Source: Triparma columacea (taxonomy: Eukaryota; Sar; Bolidophyceae; Parmales; Triparmaceae). From it: a stretch of DNA of 10,758 nucleotides. Below are positions 8,564-10,758 of this stretch, piece by piece. A program made the translations under genes and the position numbers. Every line of letters begins with the position of its first letter. The stretch's first letter is position 1. The stretch covers positions 1,474-12,231 of the forward strand of contig BRYA01000275.1 of assembly GCA_030267965.1 (NCBI GenBank), given 5' to 3'. Below the pieces are notes generated by a model that had not been told where the DNA came from, searched no databases, and saw only the letters and a program-made list of their open reading frames with translations.

Positions 8564-9438
8564 ATGTACTTCTACTACTTGACCGCCGCGGCTGCCACAT
8601 TATTCTTCTTAGTAAAGGCTCTCGGTCTTCTGAAAGGTCCAGCTGAGCGGGGTGTCAAGCAGAAGTGGAAAAAGGTGAGAGAGATGCCGGAGAGGCTCGA
8701 GGACAAGCCCTTGCTATCCAAAATGTCCTTCTATACTCGGCCGCCGACGCCGCCGGATACGTATTTAACCCCCCCCCCCCCTCCCCCCCCCCAGGATGAA
8801 GATCCAGCAATCCCTTCCGACAGCAGCCCACTCCTGGTGGCCATCGACAAGATGCAGTGGTTCATCCTCTCGCACTTCACTCGCGCCGTGGTCCCGATTC
8901 TTTTCCCGGCTCCAAACCTGAATTTCTACTCGGTTCAGGATTTCCCTGGAGTTAAAGGGAAGTGCTGCATCACTATTGACGATTGCTTTTTCAGGCAGTC
9001 AAACCAATCTTGCTCCCTATTGAGCGTCGTTAGGTCAATCCTCTCTGGACACAAAGCAACATTCTTCACGACACTCTTATACAGTCAAGATAGCTGGAAA
9101 CAGGACGAGGTGAGGTACTGAAAGAATGCCTGGGCGAGATATTTCAGACCAAGCACCCCCCACCTAACATCACGTCACACCGCAGATTGTGAAAGTAATC
9201 AAGGAAGGGCATGAATTGGCGAACCATTGCAAGGACGACAGGGAGTACGATGGAGAATCAAAGGAAGTGTTTGAGAAAGATCTCGACGAGACTGAAGACT
9301 TTCTCAAAGCGTGCTACAAGAAAGCGGGGAAGAAGAAGAACGGAAGTTGGTTCCGAGCTCCTTCAGGAAAGATGAGTAAGGTTATGGAGGAAGCCCTTTT
9401 GGAGAGAGGCATGACCAACGTGATGATGGACTGCTACG
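8564..9438 (+). CDS. Membrane-anchored NodB-type polysaccharide (chitin-like) deacetylase, C-terminal part missing
   Basis: Predicted metal-dependent glycan or chitin-oligomer de-N-acetylase. Best exon model: 8564-8674, 8795-9109, 9186-9438, giving 226 residues. The first intron (8675-8794, GTGAG...TTTAAC...CAG) is 120 nt with no stop, so it can be misread as coding Pro-rich sequence. The second (9110-9185) has CACCTAAC and ACCGCAG. A hydrophobic N-terminus (FYYLTAAAATLFFLVKAL) suggests a signal anchor. NodB motifs: ITIDD (Asp99/Asp100), GHELANHCKDD (His156 and, in place of the usual second His, Asp160) and WFRAPSGK (Arg199). After CY at 9437 a GTAAGT donor follows, but no exon with the remaining NodB motifs (the Leu-His region near the C-terminus) appears downstream. 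Roughly 60-80 expected residues are absent. The gene is truncated, or its last exon is lost at a rearrangement or assembly join. Confidence 0.72.
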
Positions 9439-9613
9439 GTAAGTCGGAGACAGTCAAGGACGAGAGAAACTTATTCACCACAACTTCCTTAGCGCTGACA
9501 TTGATGTACATCTAGCAATTAAAGTTTTTGTCAGATTCTCGCCCTCTCTTCTCGCCACCCTCCCCGACCCCGTTTACCCCATCTACCAACCCGGCCCTGA
9601 TCAATGATACACA

Positions 9614-9629
9614 CCCTCGCCGGCGAGGG
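9614..9629. repeat. Perfect 16-bp palindrome
   Basis: CCCTCGCCGGCGAGGG is fully self-complementary with no spacer. It sits in the gene-poor segment between the two broken genes. It could be a protein-binding dyad, a cruciform, or chance in GC-rich DNA. Confidence 0.85.
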
Positions 9630-9686
9630 CACTGGGATCGCTGCACATTTGGAAAGCCCCATGCCATCCTCCATTTGAACGATTGC

Positions 9687-9788
9687 CTTCGCCACCAGTG
9701 GTTTCATCCATGTCGCCATCTCCCCCCCCCTCCTCTTCCCCATCTTCCCACACCTCTTCGCCACCAGTGGTTTCATCCAAATCGCCAC
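9687..9788. repeat. Direct repeat, two 33-bp copies at 69-bp period
   Basis: CTTCGCCACCAGTGGTTTCATCCA occurs exactly at 9687-9710 and 9756-9779. The match extends through TCGCCA with a few mismatches to 9719 and 9788. The 69-bp period keeps frame: it reads SSPPVVSS on plus, or DETTGGE on minus. It may be a remnant of a repetitive low-complexity coding region. Confidence 0.85.
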
Positions 9789-10018
9789 CCGTAGGGTTAA
9801 TTCCAGTTTTCCTCGGTCAAACAGCCGTACTCCGCATCGAACTTGCAACCCATCTCATAACCCAAACCTTGGTCGCATTCTTCCTCGTCTTTGAAGTCAA
9901 ATCAGGGATCATAAACACACCAGCCGATCAATTCCACATCATCAAAAACGAACGTGCAACCCCATTGTTGTCGCGCATTGCATTCAAACTCAAAGTCCTC
10001 AATCGAAGCCGCATAAAT

Positions 10019-10758
10019 TACTACGAGGCCTTCGTGGACGACACGCTGGAGCCGGCGCTGCGGCGGCGGATCGGCTTCACGCAGCGGCCCAGCCACGAGG
10101 CGCTGGTGCGCCGGACGCGCCTCGAGGTCGCCGGCACGCTCCTGACGGCACGGTTGGCGCTGGAGCACGGCATTGCCGCGAACGTCGCCGGGGGAACACA
10201 CCACGCCCACCGCGCCTGGGGCAGCGGCTACACAGCTCTCAACGACCTGGCGATCACGGCCCTGGCCCTGGTGGACGAGGGCTGCGTAGAGCGCGTGGCC
10301 GTCGTCGACCTGGACGTGCACCAGGGCGACGGCACTGCGGAGATCCTGGGCGGCAGCAGCAGTGGCAGTGGTGGGCCCTTCTTCACCTTCTCGATGCACT
10401 GCGAGGACAACTTTCCGCTCAAGTTCCACGCCCCGCACCTCGGGAACGACCGGTCGGACCTGGACGTGGGGCTGCCGTCGGGGACCGGCGATGAGGCGTT
10501 CATGGCGGCGCTGCGGGCCCACCTCGGCCCCACCGTCCTCGACGGATTCAAGCCGGACCTGGTGCTCTACGACGCCGGCATCGATCCGTTCGGCGGAGAT
10601 CGGCTGGGCAAGCTCGAGCTGACCGAGGAGGGGCTCTACCGCCGCGACCTCTTCGTCATCAGCGAGTGCGCGCGCCGCGGCGTGCCCGTCGCGTGTGTCA
10701 TCGGCGGCGGCTACGACCGCAACCGCACAGCCCTCGCCAAGAGGCACACCATCGTCCA
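10019..10758 (+). CDS. Class IV (HDAC11-like) histone deacetylase family protein, N-terminus absent, C-terminus beyond the window
   Basis: Zinc-dependent deacetylase fold, open for 246 codons to the window edge. Recognisable from YYEAFVDDTL onward: RRRIGF, GTHHAH (active-site His pair), VDLDVHQGDGT (zinc ligands Asp and His), FTFSMH, DLVLYDAGIDPF (third zinc ligand Asp), GDRLGKL and IGGGYDRN (transition-state Tyr). The catalytic set looks intact. The closest pattern I know is the HDAC11/bacterial acetoin-utilisation-like class IV group. A short Gly/Ser run (GGSSSGSGG) replaces the usual loop before FTF. There is no start codon or N-terminal 70-90 residues upstream: homology begins abruptly at about 10019. 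Hand-counted GC jumps from 43% (9961-10020) to 72% (10021-10080). A splice acceptor at 10007-10008 cannot be excluded. Transfer or a chimeric contig would explain both oddities. Confidence 0.82.

Larger units (their letters stand above)
9439..10018. other. Unassigned segment between truncated deacetylase and truncated HDAC
   Basis: About 580 bp with no convincing gene. It holds a GTAAGT donor, a possible acceptor (TGTACATCTAG, 9504-9514), a 16-bp perfect palindrome and two direct repeats 69 bp apart. On the minus strand at about 9820-10010 are Cys/Asp-rich translations. The plus frame used by the HDAC is open from 9608 right through, but upstream of 10019 its translation (Ser/Pro-rich, then hydrophobic) shows no HDAC resemblance. 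Neither the missing C-terminus of the deacetylase nor the missing N-terminus of the HDAC is here. Confidence 0.6.

Noticed and set aside
8761..8794. A separate 34-nt mini-intron (GTATTT...CAG)
   Set aside because: It is far shorter than the other introns and would break the frame; the upstream GTGAG donor at 8675 with the same acceptor keeps frame.
9439..9604. Third exon of the deacetylase via the acceptor at 9514
   Set aside because: The frame would be open for about 30 codons but encodes IKVFVRFSPSLLATLPDP and on to a stop, with none of the expected NodB C-terminal motifs.
9902..10747. Long 281-codon open frame on the minus strand
   Set aside because: It is the antisense shadow of the HDAC, whose plus frame has intact catalytic motifs; most of the minus translation has no family resemblance. 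Only the segment below 10012 was kept, as a weak finding.
1..10758. A defence island, CRISPR array, biosynthetic cluster or mobile element
   Set aside because: There are no repeat-spacer arrays, transposase, integrase, reverse transcriptase or terminal inverted repeats; the genes are ordinary single-copy eukaryotic families.

Overview
The window looks like nuclear DNA from a compact-genome microbial eukaryote. A photosynthetic or heterotrophic protist, stramenopile-like, is my tentative guess. The evidence is short spliceosomal introns (about 60-180 nt) with a uniform pattern: donors mostly GTGAG, a CTAAC/TTAAC-type branch site roughly 12-40 nt before the acceptor, and NAG acceptors. There is also a TRAPP vesicle-tethering subunit, secretory signal peptides and a Ser/Pro/Thr mucin-like stalk. 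I see no bacterial operons, rRNA, tRNA or CRISPR.

Layout from left to right. (1) Positions 1-2015, minus: five exons of a TRS120/TRAPPC9 orthologue; the 3' part runs off the left edge. (2) 2229-3625, minus: a membrane-anchored hormone-sensitive-lipase-type alpha/beta hydrolase in two exons. (3) 3573-5714, plus: a secreted endonuclease I with a second beta-rich domain, a 4-residue SPTA repeat stalk and a hydrophobic C-terminal tail, probably a cell-surface nuclease. (4) 5774-7090, minus: a secreted Ntn-type (C45/dcd1-like) amidohydrolase. (5) 7144-8489, minus: a four-exon ankyrin plus fibronectin-III protein. (6) 8564-9438, plus: a membrane-anchored NodB-type polysaccharide deacetylase whose C-terminal part is missing. 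(7) 9439-10018: a repeat-bearing stretch with no convincing gene. (8) 10019-10758, plus: a GC-rich class IV histone-deacetylase-like gene that starts mid-domain and runs off the right edge.

The genes are packed tightly: 53 bp between genes 4 and 5, 74 bp between divergent genes 5 and 6, 59 bp between convergent genes 3 and 4. Genes 2, 3, 4 and 6 are all hydrolases predicted to act at membranes or outside the cytosol (ester, nucleic acid, amide, acetyl-glycan). That hints at secretory or surface catabolism, but neighbourhood is weak evidence for joint function in a eukaryote. I found no clear undescribed system. The points most worth checking are the modular surface nuclease, and the 9439-10018 segment where two genes are broken face to face with an abrupt GC jump. 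That segment is either a rearrangement or transfer boundary, or a chimeric contig.
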